NCBI RefSeq assembly: GCF_022842375.1
Contig: NZ_JALHPR010000010.1
Span: forward strand, 1 to 64,000
Origin: Elioraea sp.
GTDB taxonomy: Bacteria; Pseudomonadota; Alphaproteobacteria; Acetobacterales; Acetobacteraceae
Length of the DNA stretch: 64,000 nucleotides
Direction of reading: 5' to 3'
Shown here: positions 53,433 through 63,371 of the stretch, one piece after another
Layout: every line of letters begins with the position of its first letter
Numbering within the stretch: position 1 is the stretch's first letter
The notes under the pieces: model-generated
Seen by the model: only the letters and a program-made list of their open reading frames with translations
The model's database searches: none
Told to the model about the DNA's origin: nothing
Made by a program: the position numbers and the translations under genes

Positions 53433-53591
53433 TCAGATCAGGAAGATCGCCATCAGGATCAGCAGCACGATGATGCCCGCGACCGAATAGGTCGTGAAGT
53501 TGACGAAGCCGCCGAGCATCGCCTCGCGGTCCTTCAGGAAACCAGGGTCGACCACCGTCTCGCCCGCTGCGCTGCTGCCGTACTCGGCCAT
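53433..53591 (-). CDS. aa3-type cytochrome c oxidase subunit IV (small)
   Basis: A 52-residue protein with one transmembrane helix. A short soluble N-terminus (AEYGSSAAGETVVDPG) leads into FLKDREAMLGGFVNFTTYSVAGI and a hydrophobic end LLILMAIFLI. This layout, with GF..FT.YSV before the helix and LMAIFL at the end, fits the bacterial aa3-type oxidase subunit IV family. No other cytochrome oxidase gene is in the window. It lies 33 bases after purN on the same strand. It is easily missed because of its size. Confidence 0.75.
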   Translation of the reverse strand: MAEYGSSAAGETVVDPGFLKDREAMLGGFVNFTTYSVAGIIVLLILMAIFLI

Positions 53592-53624
53592 GTTCTCAAC
53601 CCATCGCGTTGTTGTGACGCTGTT

Positions 53625-54272
53625 CTAGTCGCCGTCACCGCCAGGCGGCAAGGGGTTGGCGAGGATCGCCCCGGCCGGTGCCGGCTGGCCCGCCTCGCCG
53701 CGTGCAAGCGCTGCCAGCGCTGCCGGGTAGAGACGGTGCTCCGCCGCGAGAACGCGGGCGGCGAGCGCGTCCTCGGTGTCGCCGGGCAGGACCGGCACGG
53801 CCGCCTGGGCGAGGATGGGGCCCTGATCCATCACCTCCGTCACGCGGTGGACGGTGCAGCCATGCAGCTTGACCCCCGCCGCCAGTGCGCGGGCATGGGT
53901 GTCGAGGCCGGGGAAGGCAGGCAGCAGCGAGGGGTGGATGTTGATCATCCGGCCCGCCCAGGCACCGACCAGGACCGGCGTGAGAAGCCGCATGTAGCCG
54001 GCGAGGCAGACCAACGCCACGCCAGCCCCTGTCAGCACGGCATGCAGCGCCCGCTCATGCGCGGCCCTGTCGCGCCCGAAATCGCGATGTGGGATCGCCA
54101 TCGTCGGCACGCCCGCGGCAGCGGCGATGGCAAGCCCGGGGGCGTCGGCCACGTTCGCGAGGACGAGCGCGATGCGCGCCGGATAGTCGGGCCCGGCGGC
54201 GGCCTCGATCAGCGCGGCCATGTTGCTGCCGCGGCCGCTGATCAGCACCGCGACCGGAACACGCGCCGCCAT
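53625..54272 (-). CDS. purN: Phosphoribosylglycinamide formyltransferase 1
   Basis: PurN transfers a formyl group from 10-formyl-tetrahydrofolate to GAR in purine synthesis. The 215-residue enzyme has the family start VLISGRGSNMAALIEA, the catalytic block GYMRLLTPV, NIHPSLLPAFPG with the catalytic Asn-His, and HRVTEVMDQGPIL. It starts 2 bases after purM ends, the usual purM-purN pair. Confidence 0.96.
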   Translation of the reverse strand: MAARVPVAVLISGRGSNMAALIEAAAGPDYPARIALVLANVADAPGLAIAAAAGVPTMAIPHRDFGRDRAAHERALHAVLTGAGVALVCLAGYMRLLTPVLVGAWAGRMINIHPSLLPAFPGLDTHARALAAGVKLHGCTVHRVTEVMDQGPILAQAAVPVLPGDTEDALAARVLAAEHRLYPAALAALARGEAGQPAPAGAILANPLPPGGDGD

Positions 54273-54274
54273 GC

Positions 54275-55381
54275 TCAGCGGAACCAGTCGTCCGGTGGGT
54301 CGATCGTGACGGCGGCCTCCGCGGCACCAGGGGCGATGCCCGGCGCGATCCGGCCGATCGTGAACACCCGCTCGCCTGCCGCCTCGAGCATCGCGGTCGC
54401 GGCCTTTGCCTTGTCGGCGGCGACCACGAGCGCCATGCCGATGCCGCAGTTGAACACCCGCAGCATCTCCTCGGCCGACACCTCGCCGGTGCGGGCAAGC
54501 CAGCCGAACACGGGCGGCGGCGTCCACGCCCCGGCATCCAGTTCGGCGACGGTCCCCGGCGGCAGCACGCGCGGCAGGTTGCCCGGAAGCCCCCCGCCGG
54601 TGATGTGTGCCGCTGCCTTCAGCAGCCCCGCGCGATGGGCGGCCAGCACGGGCTTGACGTAGATCCGCGTCGGCGTGAGCAGGGCTTCGCCCAGTGTCTG
54701 GCCGGCGGCGAAGGGGGCTGGGCTGCCCCAGCCAGCATGCCCGGCCGCGGCAATCCGGCGGACGAGGGAGTAGCCGTTGGAGTGAACGCCCGAGGAGGCG
54801 AGGCCGAGCACGAGGTCGCCCGCCCCGATATCGGGGGCCGGCAGCAGCGAGCCGCGCTCGGCGGCGCCCACCGCGAAGCCGGCCAGATCGTAGTCGCCAC
54901 TCGCATAGAGGCCGGGCATCTCGGCGGTCTCGCCGCCGACGAGCGCACAGCCTGCCTGCCGGCACCCCTCGGCGATGCCGGCGATCACGGTGGCGGCCTG
55001 CTCGACCGCGAGGCTGCCGGTGGCGAAATAGTCGAGGAAGAACAGCGGCTCCGCCCCCTGGACCACCAGGTCGTTCACGCACATCGCGACGAGGTCGATG
55101 CCGACGGTGGCATGCCGCCCGGTGTCGATCGCGAGCTTGAGCTTGGTGCCGACCCCATCGGTGGTGGCGACCAGCACGGGGTCGGTGAAGCCGGCGGCAC
55201 GGAGGTCGAACAGGGCGCCGAAGCCGCCAAGCCCTCCCATCGTGCCGACCCGCGCGGTTGCACGGGCCAGCGGCGCGATGCGGTGGACGAGGGCATCGCC
55301 TGCCGCGATGTCGACGCCGGCGTCTCGGTAGGTCAGGCTGGCGATGGTGGCCTCCGATCGGCTAAGGGGTCGGGTCAGCAA
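54275..55381 (-). CDS. purM: Phosphoribosylformylglycinamidine cyclo-ligase
   Basis: PurM closes the imidazole ring to form AIR. The 368-residue protein carries [46 protein letters not shown] (in parts), GGETAEMPG and [12 protein letters not shown]. No ATG lies in frame close to the conserved start, so a TTG at 55381 is proposed; a later CTG or internal start cannot be excluded. The divergent DUF2066 gene begins only 18 bases away. The frame stays open far upstream, but that sequence is antisense to the DUF2066 and pgsA-like genes. Confidence 0.93.
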   Translation of the reverse strand: MLTRPLSRSEATIASLTYRDAGVDIAAGDALVHRIAPLARATARVGTMGGLGGFGALFDLRAAGFTDPVLVATTDGVGTKLKLAIDTGRHATVGIDLVAMCVNDLVVQGAEPLFFLDYFATGSLAVEQAATVIAGIAEGCRQAGCALVGGETAEMPGLYASGDYDLAGFAVGAAERGSLLPAPDIGAGDLVLGLASSGVHSNGYSLVRRIAAAGHAGWGSPAPFAAGQTLGEALLTPTRIYVKPVLAAHRAGLLKAAAHITGGGLPGNLPRVLPPGTVAELDAGAWTPPPVFGWLARTGEVSAEEMLRVFNCGIGMALVVAADKAKAATAMLEAAGERVFTIGRIAPGIAPGAAEAAVTIDPPDDWFR

Positions 55382-55399
55382 ACCCCGGGGGAATGGCGC

Positions 55400-56065
55400 G
55401 TGACAATAGAGGGCCGTGTCGCAGAAATCAGCCGCCGATCGGCACTCGGGTTCGCAGGGCTGATGCTCGCGGCTCTGGCCGCCCCTCTGGCCCCTCTGCC
55501 GGCATGGGGACAGGGCGGCAGCGGCTTCGTCGTGCGGGGCATCGCGGCAGAGGCCGCCGCCGAGACCGCGACGGCCGCCCGCGAACGGGCCATCGCCGGG
55601 GGCTTGCGCTCCGCCTGGGCGGCGCTTCTCGCCCGCGAGGCGCCAGGCGAGCAGGCACGCCTCGGCGCGATCAGCGCAGAGGAGCTCGAGCGGCTGGTCG
55701 AGAGCTACGAGGTCGAGAACGAGCGTGTCGGGGCGCAGCGCTATGCAGCGACGCTGACCGTCGCCTTCCGGCCCGAGCCCGTGCGCAGGCTGCTCGCCGC
55801 GCGCCCTGCCTCCGGCCCCTCCGGCAGGATCGAGGTGACCGCCCCGCTGAACGGCCTCAGTGACTGGGTGGCGATCCGCCAGCGGCTGGCCGGGAGCCCC
55901 GCGATCCGTGGCTACGAGGTGCTCGCACTGTCCCGCCGCGAGGCGCGGCTCGCGCTCACGCTTCCGGGCGGCCAGGCGGAGGCGGCGGCAGCGCTCGCCA
56001 GCGCCGGGCTTGCGCTCCGGGACGGTCCGGGTGGGCCGACGCTCGGCCTCGTCCCCGGCACCTGA
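55400..56065 (+). CDS. DUF2066 family exported protein
   Basis: A 221-residue protein with a GTG start behind a GGGGGAA site. [19 protein letters not shown] near the N-terminus looks like a Tat-type signal peptide. The mature part has [19 protein letters not shown] and [33 protein letters not shown] in parts, as in the DUF2066 family. Its function is unknown. In related genomes it stands between purM and the pgsA-like gene, as here; the next gene starts 27 bases later. Confidence 0.8.
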   Translation: MTIEGRVAEISRRSALGFAGLMLAALAAPLAPLPAWGQGGSGFVVRGIAAEAAAETATAARERAIAGGLRSAWAALLAREAPGEQARLGAISAEELERLVESYEVENERVGAQRYAATLTVAFRPEPVRRLLAARPASGPSGRIEVTAPLNGLSDWVAIRQRLAGSPAIRGYEVLALSRREARLALTLPGGQAEAAAALASAGLALRDGPGGPTLGLVPGT

Positions 56066-56092
56066 GCAGCAGGTGCGGCAGCGGCCCACCTC

Positions 56093-56632
56093 ATGATCAG
56101 CATCCCCAACGCGATCACGCTCGCCAGGCTCTGTGCCGTGCCGCTCGCGGTGTGGCTGATCCTCAAGCACGAGATGGTCGCGGCGTTCTGGCTGTTCGTC
56201 GCCGCGGGGATCTCGGACGCGGTGGACGGCTACATCGCCAAGCGGTTCGATGCGCGCACCGAGGTCGGCGCCGTGCTCGACCCTGTCGCCGACAAGGCGC
56301 TGCTCGTCACCGTCTATGTCACGCTCGGGCTGACCGGGCGGCTCGATGACTGGCTGGTCATCCTCGTGGTGTTCCGCGACATCTTCATCGTCGGCGGCGT
56401 GCTGGTTCTCTACGTGCTCGGCTCGCCGCCAGAGATCAGGCCGCTGCTGGTCAGCAAGGTGAACACGGCGCTGCAGATCGTCCTGGCCGGCGTGGTGCTG
56501 CTGCAGGCGGCCTACGGCATTCCGGGCGCGATGGTGGTCGAGGCGCTGGTCTGGGCCGTGGCGGCGAGCACGCTGGCCTCGGGCGGCGCCTATGTCGTGC
56601 ACTGGGTGCGCGGCGGCGGCGCTGCCGGATGA
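56093..56632 (+). CDS. CDP-alcohol phosphatidyltransferase family protein
   Basis: A 179-residue membrane enzyme with about five helices. The CDP-alcohol motif D42-x2-D45-G46-x2-A49-x-R51...G59-x3-D63-x3-D67 is complete, so it should transfer a phosphatidyl group from CDP-diacylglycerol to an alcohol. Its neighbours do not define the acceptor; PgsA-like or cardiolipin-synthase-like activity is possible. perM overlaps its stop by 4 bases. Confidence 0.9.
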   Translation: MISIPNAITLARLCAVPLAVWLILKHEMVAAFWLFVAAGISDAVDGYIAKRFDARTEVGAVLDPVADKALLVTVYVTLGLTGRLDDWLVILVVFRDIFIVGGVLVLYVLGSPPEIRPLLVSKVNTALQIVLAGVVLLQAAYGIPGAMVVEALVWAVAASTLASGGAYVVHWVRGGGAAG

Positions 56633-57735
56633 GCGTCCCGGAACGCCCGAGGGAACCGGAGGTCGGCGAGGGCACGCACAGGCAACGGCTGATCCTGCTT
56701 GGTGCCGGCATCGCGCTGCTGCTGCTGGCGCTGCATGCCTTCGCCGCGATCCTGCTGCCCTTCGTGGTTGCCGCGCTGATCGCCTACCTGCTCGATCCGC
56801 TCGCTGGCAGGCTCGAGGCGGTGCGCATGCCGCGAGGGGTGGCGGCACTGCTGCTCACCACCGGCGTGGTCGCGCTGTTCGTGCTGTTCCTGCTGCTGTT
56901 CTACCCGCTGCTGCTGGCGCAGCTGACCATCCTCGTGACCCGCATTCCCGAGTACATCGGCGCGATCAGGGTGCTGATCACGGAAAGCCTGCTGTGGCTT
57001 GCCGACACGCTCGGGCCCGAGGTGGTCGACCGCCGCCTGCGTGAGCTCGCGGTCGGCCAGGCGGCCGGCATGCTGGGCTGGATCGCCGGCGCGCTGGGGG
57101 CGCTGATCGGCGGCGGCGCGCGGCTCTTCAACGTCGCGGCACTCGCGGTCGTGACGCCGGTGGTCACCTTCTACCTGCTGCGCGACTGGCCGCGCATGGT
57201 CACGGCGATCGATGGCTGGGTGCCGCGCCGCTACGTCGCGACCGTACGGCTGCTCTCGACCGAGATCGACCGCATCCTGTCGGCCTGGGTGCGCGGCCAG
57301 GCGATCGTCTGCCTGCTGCTTGGTGCCTTCTATGCCGCGGCGCTGACGGTCGCGGGGCTCGAGCTCGGGCTGATCGTCGGGCTGACGGCGGGCATCATCA
57401 GCTTCATCCCCTATGTCGGCACGCTGACGGGCTTCGTGATCGGGGTGGGGATGGCGGCGGTGCAGTTCCCGACCTGGTACGACGTTGCCGTCGTTGCGGC
57501 GATCTTCTTCGTCGGCCAGATGGTGGAGGGCTACATCATCTACCCGCGCCTGCTGGGCGACCGGGTGCAGCTTCACGCCGTGTGGGTGATCTTCGCGCTG
57601 TTCGCCGGCGGCGCCGCGTTCGGGTTCATCGGCGTCCTGCTCGCGGTGCCGGCCGCCGCGGCGATCGGGGTGGTCGCGCGGTTCTGGCTGCGGCGATATC
57701 TCGCGAGCCCGCTGTTCCACGACCGGAGCCCGTGA
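56629..57735 (+). CDS. AI-2E transporter family (PerM-like) membrane protein
   Basis: A 368-residue protein with about seven hydrophobic helices: an N-terminal pair, a long middle segment and a C-terminal group with [18 protein letters not shown] and [15 protein letters not shown], which are family hallmarks. Members move small molecules or ions (AI-2 export in one case); the substrate here is unknown. It overlaps the pgsA-like gene by 4 bases and is followed by hda after 3 bases. Confidence 0.9.
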   Translation: MSVPERPREPEVGEGTHRQRLILLGAGIALLLLALHAFAAILLPFVVAALIAYLLDPLAGRLEAVRMPRGVAALLLTTGVVALFVLFLLLFYPLLLAQLTILVTRIPEYIGAIRVLITESLLWLADTLGPEVVDRRLRELAVGQAAGMLGWIAGALGALIGGGARLFNVAALAVVTPVVTFYLLRDWPRMVTAIDGWVPRRYVATVRLLSTEIDRILSAWVRGQAIVCLLLGAFYAAALTVAGLELGLIVGLTAGIISFIPYVGTLTGFVIGVGMAAVQFPTWYDVAVVAAIFFVGQMVEGYIIYPRLLGDRVQLHAVWVIFALFAGGAAFGFIGVLLAVPAAAAIGVVARFWLRRYLASPLFHDRSP

Positions 57736-57738
57736 CCC

Positions 57739-58530
57739 GTGGCGGATGACCCGCCTGCTGTGACGCAGCTGCCGCTGCCCTTTGCGCCCGCACGCTCCTT
57801 CGCCGCCGCGGACCTCGTTCCCGGCAGCGCCAACGCAGACGCCCGCGCCTGGCTCGCCCGCTGGCCCGACTGGCCATCGCTGCGCCTCGCCCTCTGGGGC
57901 CCCGAGGGCAGCGGCAAGAGCCACCTCGCCGCGATCTGGCGCGACCGCGTCGGTGCGGTGCTGCTCGAAGGGCCGTCGCTCGGGCAGGGCGGCCCCGTGG
58001 CGATGCTCGATGCCCTTGCCGGCCAGCCCGGCGCGGTGGTCGAGGACGCCGACCGCGCCGGCGACGAGCGCGCATTGCTGCACCTGATGAACGCGCTGGC
58101 CGAGGCAGGCGCGGGGCTGCTGCTCACCGCCCGCACCCCGCCGGCACGCTGGCCGGTCGCGCTGCCCGACCTTCGCTCACGCCTTGCCGCCACCGCGTCC
58201 GTCGCGATCGCCGCCCCCGACGAAGCGCTGGTCGAGGCGGTTCTCGCCAAGCTCCTGGCCGACCGGCAGGTGGAGGTGAGGCCTGACCTCGTTGCCGCCC
58301 TCGCTCTCCGGATGCCCCGTGACTTCGCGACCGTCCATGCGCTTGCCGCGGAACTCGACGCCGCCTCGCTGGCCGCCGGGCAGCGCGTGACGCGGGGCAT
58401 CGCGGCCGTCGCGCTCTCCCGGGCGATGGCGGTCACCGGGCATGCCGCCCCCGGCCCCGGCGACGCGGCGGATGACAATTCGGTTGAACAGCCTGCCCCT
58501 CCCTCGCCCGGCCAAGGCTCCGTGCTGTAG
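57739..58530 (+). CDS. hda: DnaA-related regulator Hda/HdaA
   Basis: A 263-residue AAA+ protein homologous to DnaA domain III. Near the N-terminus QLPLPF is the sliding-clamp binding motif, Walker A is GPEGSGKSHL (about residues 54-63) and the Walker B region reads VVEDADRA. With the beta clamp, Hda stimulates ATP hydrolysis by DnaA to prevent re-initiation of replication. GTG 57739 is chosen 3 bases after the perM stop. A Pro/Ala-rich tail of about 30 residues follows the AAA+ lid. Confidence 0.88.
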   Translation: MADDPPAVTQLPLPFAPARSFAAADLVPGSANADARAWLARWPDWPSLRLALWGPEGSGKSHLAAIWRDRVGAVLLEGPSLGQGGPVAMLDALAGQPGAVVEDADRAGDERALLHLMNALAEAGAGLLLTARTPPARWPVALPDLRSRLAATASVAIAAPDEALVEAVLAKLLADRQVEVRPDLVAALALRMPRDFATVHALAAELDAASLAAGQRVTRGIAAVALSRAMAVTGHAAPGPGDAADDNSVEQPAPPSPGQGSVL

Positions 58531-58563
58531 GATTGATCCTTCGACCGTTGGGGAGACGAGGCC

Positions 58564-60861
58564 ATGGCCCGCGTACGCGAGGTCGCCAAGCTTGCCGAGA
58601 CCGATGACGCGCACGCCCCGGCCCAGCCCGGCGCGCCCGAGGCATCAGGCCCGCCGGAGGCATCAGGTCCGATCGACCCGGCAAGTCCGGAGCGCTTCAT
58701 CAACCGCGAGATCTCGTGGCTCGCCTTCAACACCCGCGTGCTGGAGGAGGCGGACAACCCGCGCCATCCGCTGCTCGAGCGTGTGCGCTTCGTCTCGATC
58801 TCGGCCTCGAACCTGGACGAGTTCTACTCCGTCCGCGTCGCGGGCCTGGTCGGGCAGGCTGCCGCGGGCGTGGTCAAGGCAAGCCCCGATGGGCTGACGC
58901 CGATGCAGCAGCTCACCGCCATCCACGGCAAGGCACTGGAGCTGATCGTCGAGCAGCAGCGCGTCTGGCGGAAGCTGGCCGACCAGCTGCGCACTGCTGG
59001 CCTCGCCGTGGTCGATACGCCGGAACTTTCCGCCGATGACCGCCCATGGCTCGAGCAGTGGTTCATGGAGCGGATCTTCCCCGTCCTCACCCCGCTGGCG
59101 ATCGACCCTGCCCACCCCTTCCCCTTCATCCCCTCGCTCGGCCTGGTGATGGTGCTGAAGCTGACCCATGCCGACGACGGCACGGCGATGCGCGCGCTGC
59201 TGCCGATCCCGACGCAGGTGGAGCGCTTCATCCGCCTGCCGGACGTGGCGGGACAGGGCCAAGGCCAGGGCCAGGCACAGGGAGGAGGCCAGGGAGGGGG
59301 TCCGCAGATCCGCTTCATGCTGCTCGAGGAGGCGATCGGGTTGTTCCTCGACCGGCTGTTCCCCGGCTACCGGGTTGCCGCGAAAGGCTATTTCCGCGTC
59401 ATCCGCGACAGCGACGTGGAGTTCGAGGAAGAAGCCGAGGACCTCGTGCGGTCGTACGAGACCGCCCTGAAGCGTCGCCGCCGCGGCAAGGTGATCCGCC
59501 TCTCCGTCAACGCCACGATGCCGCAGGACCTGCTCGACTTCGTGACCGACGAGCTCGACGCCCCGCGGGCGGAGGTGTTCGCGGTCGATGGCATCCTCGG
59601 CGTGACCGACCTCAAGCAGATCATCGTCGATGACCGGCCCGACCTGCTGTTCACGCCGTACACCGCGCGCTTTCCGGAGCGTATCCGCGATTTCGGCGGC
59701 GACTGCTTCGCCGCCATCCGCCACAAGGACATCGTCGTCCACCACCCCTACGAGAGCTTCGACGTGGTGGTGCAGTTCCTGCGCCAGGCCGCGCGCGATC
59801 CCAACGTGGTCGCGATCAAGCAGACGCTCTACCGCACAAGCCGCGACAGCCCGATCGTGCGCGCCCTGATCGAGGCGGCGGAGAACGGCAAGATCGTCAC
59901 CGCCATGGTCGAGCTGAAGGCACGGTTCGACGAGGAGCTGAACATCCGCTGGGCGCGCGAGCTGGAGGCGGCCGGCGTTCAGGTCGTCTACGGCTTCATC
60001 GAGCTCAAGACACACGCCAAGCTCAGCCTCGTGGTGCGCCGCGAGGGTGCCAACCTCCGCTCCTACGCCCATGTCGGCACCGGCAACTACCACCCCTACA
60101 CCGCGCGGGTTTACACCGACCTCTCCTTCTTCACCTGCGACCCCGACATGACGCGCGACGCCCAGCGCCTGTTCAACTTCATGACCGGCTATGCGCAGCC
60201 GGTGGGGATGGACGCCTTCGCCTTCGCACCGCTGACGATCCGCCCGCGGCTCGGCGAATTGATTGACCGCGAGATCGGCTTCGCCCGCGCGGGCAAGCCG
60301 GCCACGATCTGGCTCAAGATGAACTCGCTGGTCGACGAGGACCTGATCGACCGCCTCTACGCCGCATCGCAGGCAGGGGTTGCGATCGAGATCGTCTGCC
60401 GCGGCATCTGCTGCCTCCGGCCCGGCGTGCCGGGGCTGTCGGAGAACATCCGCGTCAAGAGCATCGTCGGCCGCTTCCTCGAGCATGCGCGCATCTTCGC
60501 GTTCGGCAACGGCCACGCTTTGCCTTCGCGGGAGGCGGCGGTGTACATCTCCTCCGCCGACTGGATGGCCCGCAACATGGACTGGCGCGTCGAGGTCATG
60601 GCCCCGATCCACACCCCGACCGTGCACGCCCAGATCCTCGACCAGATCATGGTGGTGAACCTGAAGGACGAAGCCCAGTCCTGGATCCTCGGGCCGGACG
60701 CTGCCTATCGCCGCATCGTTGCCGCCGAGGGCGCCTTCTCCGCGCACGACTATTTCATGACCAACCCCTCCCTCTCCGGGCGTGGCAGCGCGCTGCACGG
60801 CCCGGCGACGGTGGCAGTCGCGCCAGGGCGCGAGCGGCAGGACCGTGTCGCGCAGGACTGA
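58564..60861 (+). CDS. ppk1: Polyphosphate kinase 1
   Basis: PPK1 makes inorganic polyphosphate from ATP. The 765-residue protein has [12 protein letters not shown] at the start of its N domain, a head domain, and C-terminal catalytic domains with the autophosphorylated His484 in [13 protein letters not shown] and the HVGTGNYHP segment. A Gln/Gly-rich insert (about residues 230-249) interrupts the head domain and is absent from most PPK1 proteins I know. A GGGGAGACGAGG site precedes ATG 58564. ppx overlaps its stop by 17 bases. Confidence 0.96.
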   Translation: MARVREVAKLAETDDAHAPAQPGAPEASGPPEASGPIDPASPERFINREISWLAFNTRVLEEADNPRHPLLERVRFVSISASNLDEFYSVRVAGLVGQAAAGVVKASPDGLTPMQQLTAIHGKALELIVEQQRVWRKLADQLRTAGLAVVDTPELSADDRPWLEQWFMERIFPVLTPLAIDPAHPFPFIPSLGLVMVLKLTHADDGTAMRALLPIPTQVERFIRLPDVAGQGQGQGQAQGGGQGGGPQIRFMLLEEAIGLFLDRLFPGYRVAAKGYFRVIRDSDVEFEEEAEDLVRSYETALKRRRRGKVIRLSVNATMPQDLLDFVTDELDAPRAEVFAVDGILGVTDLKQIIVDDRPDLLFTPYTARFPERIRDFGGDCFAAIRHKDIVVHHPYESFDVVVQFLRQAARDPNVVAIKQTLYRTSRDSPIVRALIEAAENGKIVTAMVELKARFDEELNIRWARELEAAGVQVVYGFIELKTHAKLSLVVRREGANLRSYAHVGTGNYHPYTARVYTDLSFFTCDPDMTRDAQRLFNFMTGYAQPVGMDAFAFAPLTIRPRLGELIDREIGFARAGKPATIWLKMNSLVDEDLIDRLYAASQAGVAIEIVCRGICCLRPGVPGLSENIRVKSIVGRFLEHARIFAFGNGHALPSREAAVYISSADWMARNMDWRVEVMAPIHTPTVHAQILDQIMVVNLKDEAQSWILGPDAAYRRIVAAEGAFSAHDYFMTNPSLSGRGSALHGPATVAVAPGRERQDRVAQD

Positions 60862-62398
60862 GCCGCTCACCGCTGCGCCCGACGAAGCGCATCCCCACCG
60901 CGTCGGCGTCGTCGATCTCGGCTCGAACTCGGTGCGCCTCGTGGTCTACGAGGGGCTGGCCCGGAACCCCGTGGCGATCTTCAACGAAAAGGCCATCCTC
61001 GGCCTCGGCCGAGGCCTCCAGGCCACCGGCCTGCTGAACGAGGACGCGATCGCCCATTCCATCCTGGTGATGGAGCGCTACGTCGCCGTCGCCCGCTCCA
61101 TGGGGGCCGACCCGGTCGAGGTGCTGGCCACCGCGGCCGTCAGGGACGCCACCAACGGCGACGCCTATGTCGGCATGCTGCGCCGCCGCTTCCCAGGCCT
61201 GACGCTGCGCGTGCTGACGGGGCAGGAGGAGGCCAGGCTCTCGGCCGAAGGCGTGCTCTGCGGCATTCCCGACGCCGACGGCATCCTCGGCGATCTCGGC
61301 GGCGGAAGCCTCGAGCTCGTGCACATCCGCGGCGGTGCCATGGTCGGTGCGGCCACGCTGCCGCTCGGCGTCATCCGCCTGTCGGAGCAGTCGGGCAACG
61401 ACGTGGTGCGCGCGCGCGCCATCGCCGAGGAGGCGCTCGCCGCCATCCCGTGGCTGCGCGAGGGCGTGGGCCGCGACCTCTATCTGGTTGGCGGCGCCTG
61501 GCGTGCGCTCGCCCGCATCCATATCGGGCAGACCGGCTATCCGCTGCAGATCGTGCACCACTACACCCTGCCGCGGGAGGAGGCGCGCGACCTCACCAGC
61601 GTCGTCACGAACCTCTCGCGGCGCACGCTCGAACGCATTCCCGGCCTGTCGCGCAAGCGTGTCGATGGGCTGCCCTTCGCCGCTGTGGTGATGCGCCGGC
61701 TGCTGCGGGTGACGCAGGCGCGGCGGGCGGTGTTCAGCGCCAACGGCATGCGCGAGGGCTGGTTCGCCGGCCGCCTTCCCCCCGCCGTGAGGGCCGAGGA
61801 CCCGCTGATCGCCGCCGGCCGCGAGCTCAACACCCGCTTCGGTCGCGGCGACGCCCTGCCACCTGCCCTGATCGCGTGGACCGCCCCGCTGTTCACGGGC
61901 GAGACGCGGCAGGAGCGGCGGCTGCGCGAAGCCGCGTGCTGGGTGAGCGACATCGGCGCCCACGAGCACCCCGACTACAAGGCGGAGCAGGCCTTCCTGC
62001 GCATGCTGCGCCAGCCGGGCATCGGGCTCGACCACCACGCCCGTGCCTTCCTCGCCCTCGTCGTCGCCATGCGCCACGAGGCTGAGCCTGACCAGCCATG
62101 GCTCTCGCCAGCCCGCGTGCTGCTTGATGTGGCAGCCGCGCAGCGGGCGGAACTGCTCGGCGCAGCACTTCGCCTCGCCTACACGCTCTCGGGTGGGTCG
62201 GCTGGCCTGCTCGCGCTCACCGGGCTCCGGCGCGAGCATGAGCGCCTCGTGCTCCGCCTCTCCCAGGGCGGCGGCGTTTTCGCCGGCGACAGCGTGTGGC
62301 GGCGCCTCGAGCGCCTGGCGGAACTGGCCGGCGGGGAGCCCGCAACCGAGATCGCGCCCCCCAAGGACCAGGCAATCGACGTCGACGCGGCCGATTGA
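60845..62398 (+). CDS. ppx: Exopolyphosphatase (Ppx/GppA family)
   Basis: A 517-residue hydrolase of the ASKHA fold that removes terminal phosphates from polyphosphate or pppGpp. The phosphate-binding DLGSNSVRL lies at about residues 22-30, and DLGGGSLEL at about 155-163 is the second nucleotide-binding block. An HD-like C-terminal part follows after about residue 310. GTG 60845 lies inside the ppk1 end; the pair ppk1-ppx lets the cell build and degrade polyphosphate from one transcript. The overlap implies coupled translation. Confidence 0.93.
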   Translation: MSRRTEPLTAAPDEAHPHRVGVVDLGSNSVRLVVYEGLARNPVAIFNEKAILGLGRGLQATGLLNEDAIAHSILVMERYVAVARSMGADPVEVLATAAVRDATNGDAYVGMLRRRFPGLTLRVLTGQEEARLSAEGVLCGIPDADGILGDLGGGSLELVHIRGGAMVGAATLPLGVIRLSEQSGNDVVRARAIAEEALAAIPWLREGVGRDLYLVGGAWRALARIHIGQTGYPLQIVHHYTLPREEARDLTSVVTNLSRRTLERIPGLSRKRVDGLPFAAVVMRRLLRVTQARRAVFSANGMREGWFAGRLPPAVRAEDPLIAAGRELNTRFGRGDALPPALIAWTAPLFTGETRQERRLREAACWVSDIGAHEHPDYKAEQAFLRMLRQPGIGLDHHARAFLALVVAMRHEAEPDQPWLSPARVLLDVAAAQRAELLGAALRLAYTLSGGSAGLLALTGLRREHERLVLRLSQGGGVFAGDSVWRRLERLAELAGGEPATEIAPPKDQAIDVDAAD

Positions 62399-62485
62399 CC
62401 GCGGCGCCGGCGTGGCCGATCACGTTTCGTGTCTTGCCGATGTCATGGTGGCGCATGGCAGGAATGCTCTGGTACTCTACGTCCC

Positions 62486-63208
62486 ATGGTTGCAACGCGC
62501 CGTGCAGTCCTCTCCGCCATCCCCGCCCTCGCGGCGGCAAAGGCGGCCAGGGCAAGCGCAGAGCCCGTCGACGTGCTGCTCGTTCTCGCAGTCGACGTCA
62601 GCCGTTCGATCGACGAGGACGAGGCCAAGCTGCAGCGCGAGGGCTATCGCAGCGCGATGACCGACCCGCGCGTGGTCTCGGCGATCAGGAGCGGCACGCT
62701 CGGCGCCATCGCCGTCGTCTACATCGAGTGGGCGTCGGCCGACTACCAGCGCACCGTCATCCCCTGGACCAAGATCGACGGTGCCGCCTCGGCCAATCGC
62801 TGGGGCGAGGCGCTGTCTGCGGCGCCACGCGTCTCGATGAACTGGACCTCCATCTTCGGCGCGATCGAGGCCTCGATGCGCGCGCTGGGCGAGGCACCGT
62901 TCGAGGGCACTCGGCGGGTGATCGACATCTCGGCCGACGGGGTGAACAACTCCGGCGGCCCGGTGACGCTGATGCGCGACCTCGCCGTCGATGCCGGCAT
63001 CACGATCAACGGCCTGCCCATCCTGAACGACCGCTCACCCTTCGGCCGGCCGCAGAACATGTCGCTCGACACGTATTTCCAGGATTTCGTGATCGGCGGC
63101 CCAGGCGCCTTCATGATCGCGGCCGAGGATTTCAACGCCTTCCAGGGCGCCGTCCTGCGCAAGCTGATCCGCGAGATCTCGGCAACGCCCGGCCCCCGCT
63201 ACGGCTGA
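62486..63208 (+). CDS. DUF1194 family protein, VWA-like
   Basis: A 240-residue exported protein. A signal peptide with RR (VATRRAVLSAIPALAAAKA) ends near ARA-SAEPVD. The mature domain starts VDVLLVLAVDVSRSID with a DxSxS metal-ion-dependent adhesion motif of von Willebrand A domains, followed by WTSIFGAIEA and VIDISADGVNN. Its role is unknown. ATG 62486 is chosen for the signal peptide. A terminator-like hairpin with T6 follows. Confidence 0.85.
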   Translation: MVATRRAVLSAIPALAAAKAARASAEPVDVLLVLAVDVSRSIDEDEAKLQREGYRSAMTDPRVVSAIRSGTLGAIAVVYIEWASADYQRTVIPWTKIDGAASANRWGEALSAAPRVSMNWTSIFGAIEASMRALGEAPFEGTRRVIDISADGVNNSGGPVTLMRDLAVDAGITINGLPILNDRSPFGRPQNMSLDTYFQDFVIGGPGAFMIAAEDFNAFQGAVLRKLIREISATPGPRYG

Positions 63209-63210
63209 GG

Positions 63211-63264
63211 GATCATTCTGGCGCCCTCAGGCGCCGGGATCGTTCTGGTGCCCTCAGGCGCCGA
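63211..63264. repeat. Two tandem 27-bp repeats, each a small hairpin
   Basis: GATC(A/G)TTCTGG(C/T)GCCCTCAGGCGCC repeated at 63211-63237 and 63238-63264 with 24 of 27 bases identical. Each unit holds GGCGCC-CTCA-GGCGCC (one copy with a G-T pair). A degenerate third copy begins near 63303. They start 2 bases after the DUF1194 stop. Confidence 0.75.
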
Positions 63265-63300
63265 GCGCCCGCTCCGCGGGCTTGGCTCGAAGTCTTTTTT
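63262..63300 (+). terminator. Rho-independent terminator after the DUF1194 gene
   Basis: CGAGC-GCCCGC, TCC, GCGGGC-TTG-GCTCG forms a two-part stem (63262-63289) followed by AAGTC and six T (63295-63300). It is the clearest intrinsic terminator in the window and ends the ppk1-ppx-DUF1194 region. Confidence 0.75.
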
Positions 63301-63371
63301 CAGGCCCTCAAGCGCCGGGCGGCGGCGCGCAGTTCGCGCGCTTGGAAAAACGGGGACGGCAGCCGGTGGCG

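Noticed and set aside
55382-56848. Upstream extension of the purM frame to an 857-codon protein.
   Set aside because: The extension is antisense to the DUF2066 and pgsA-like genes and unlike any PurM domain.
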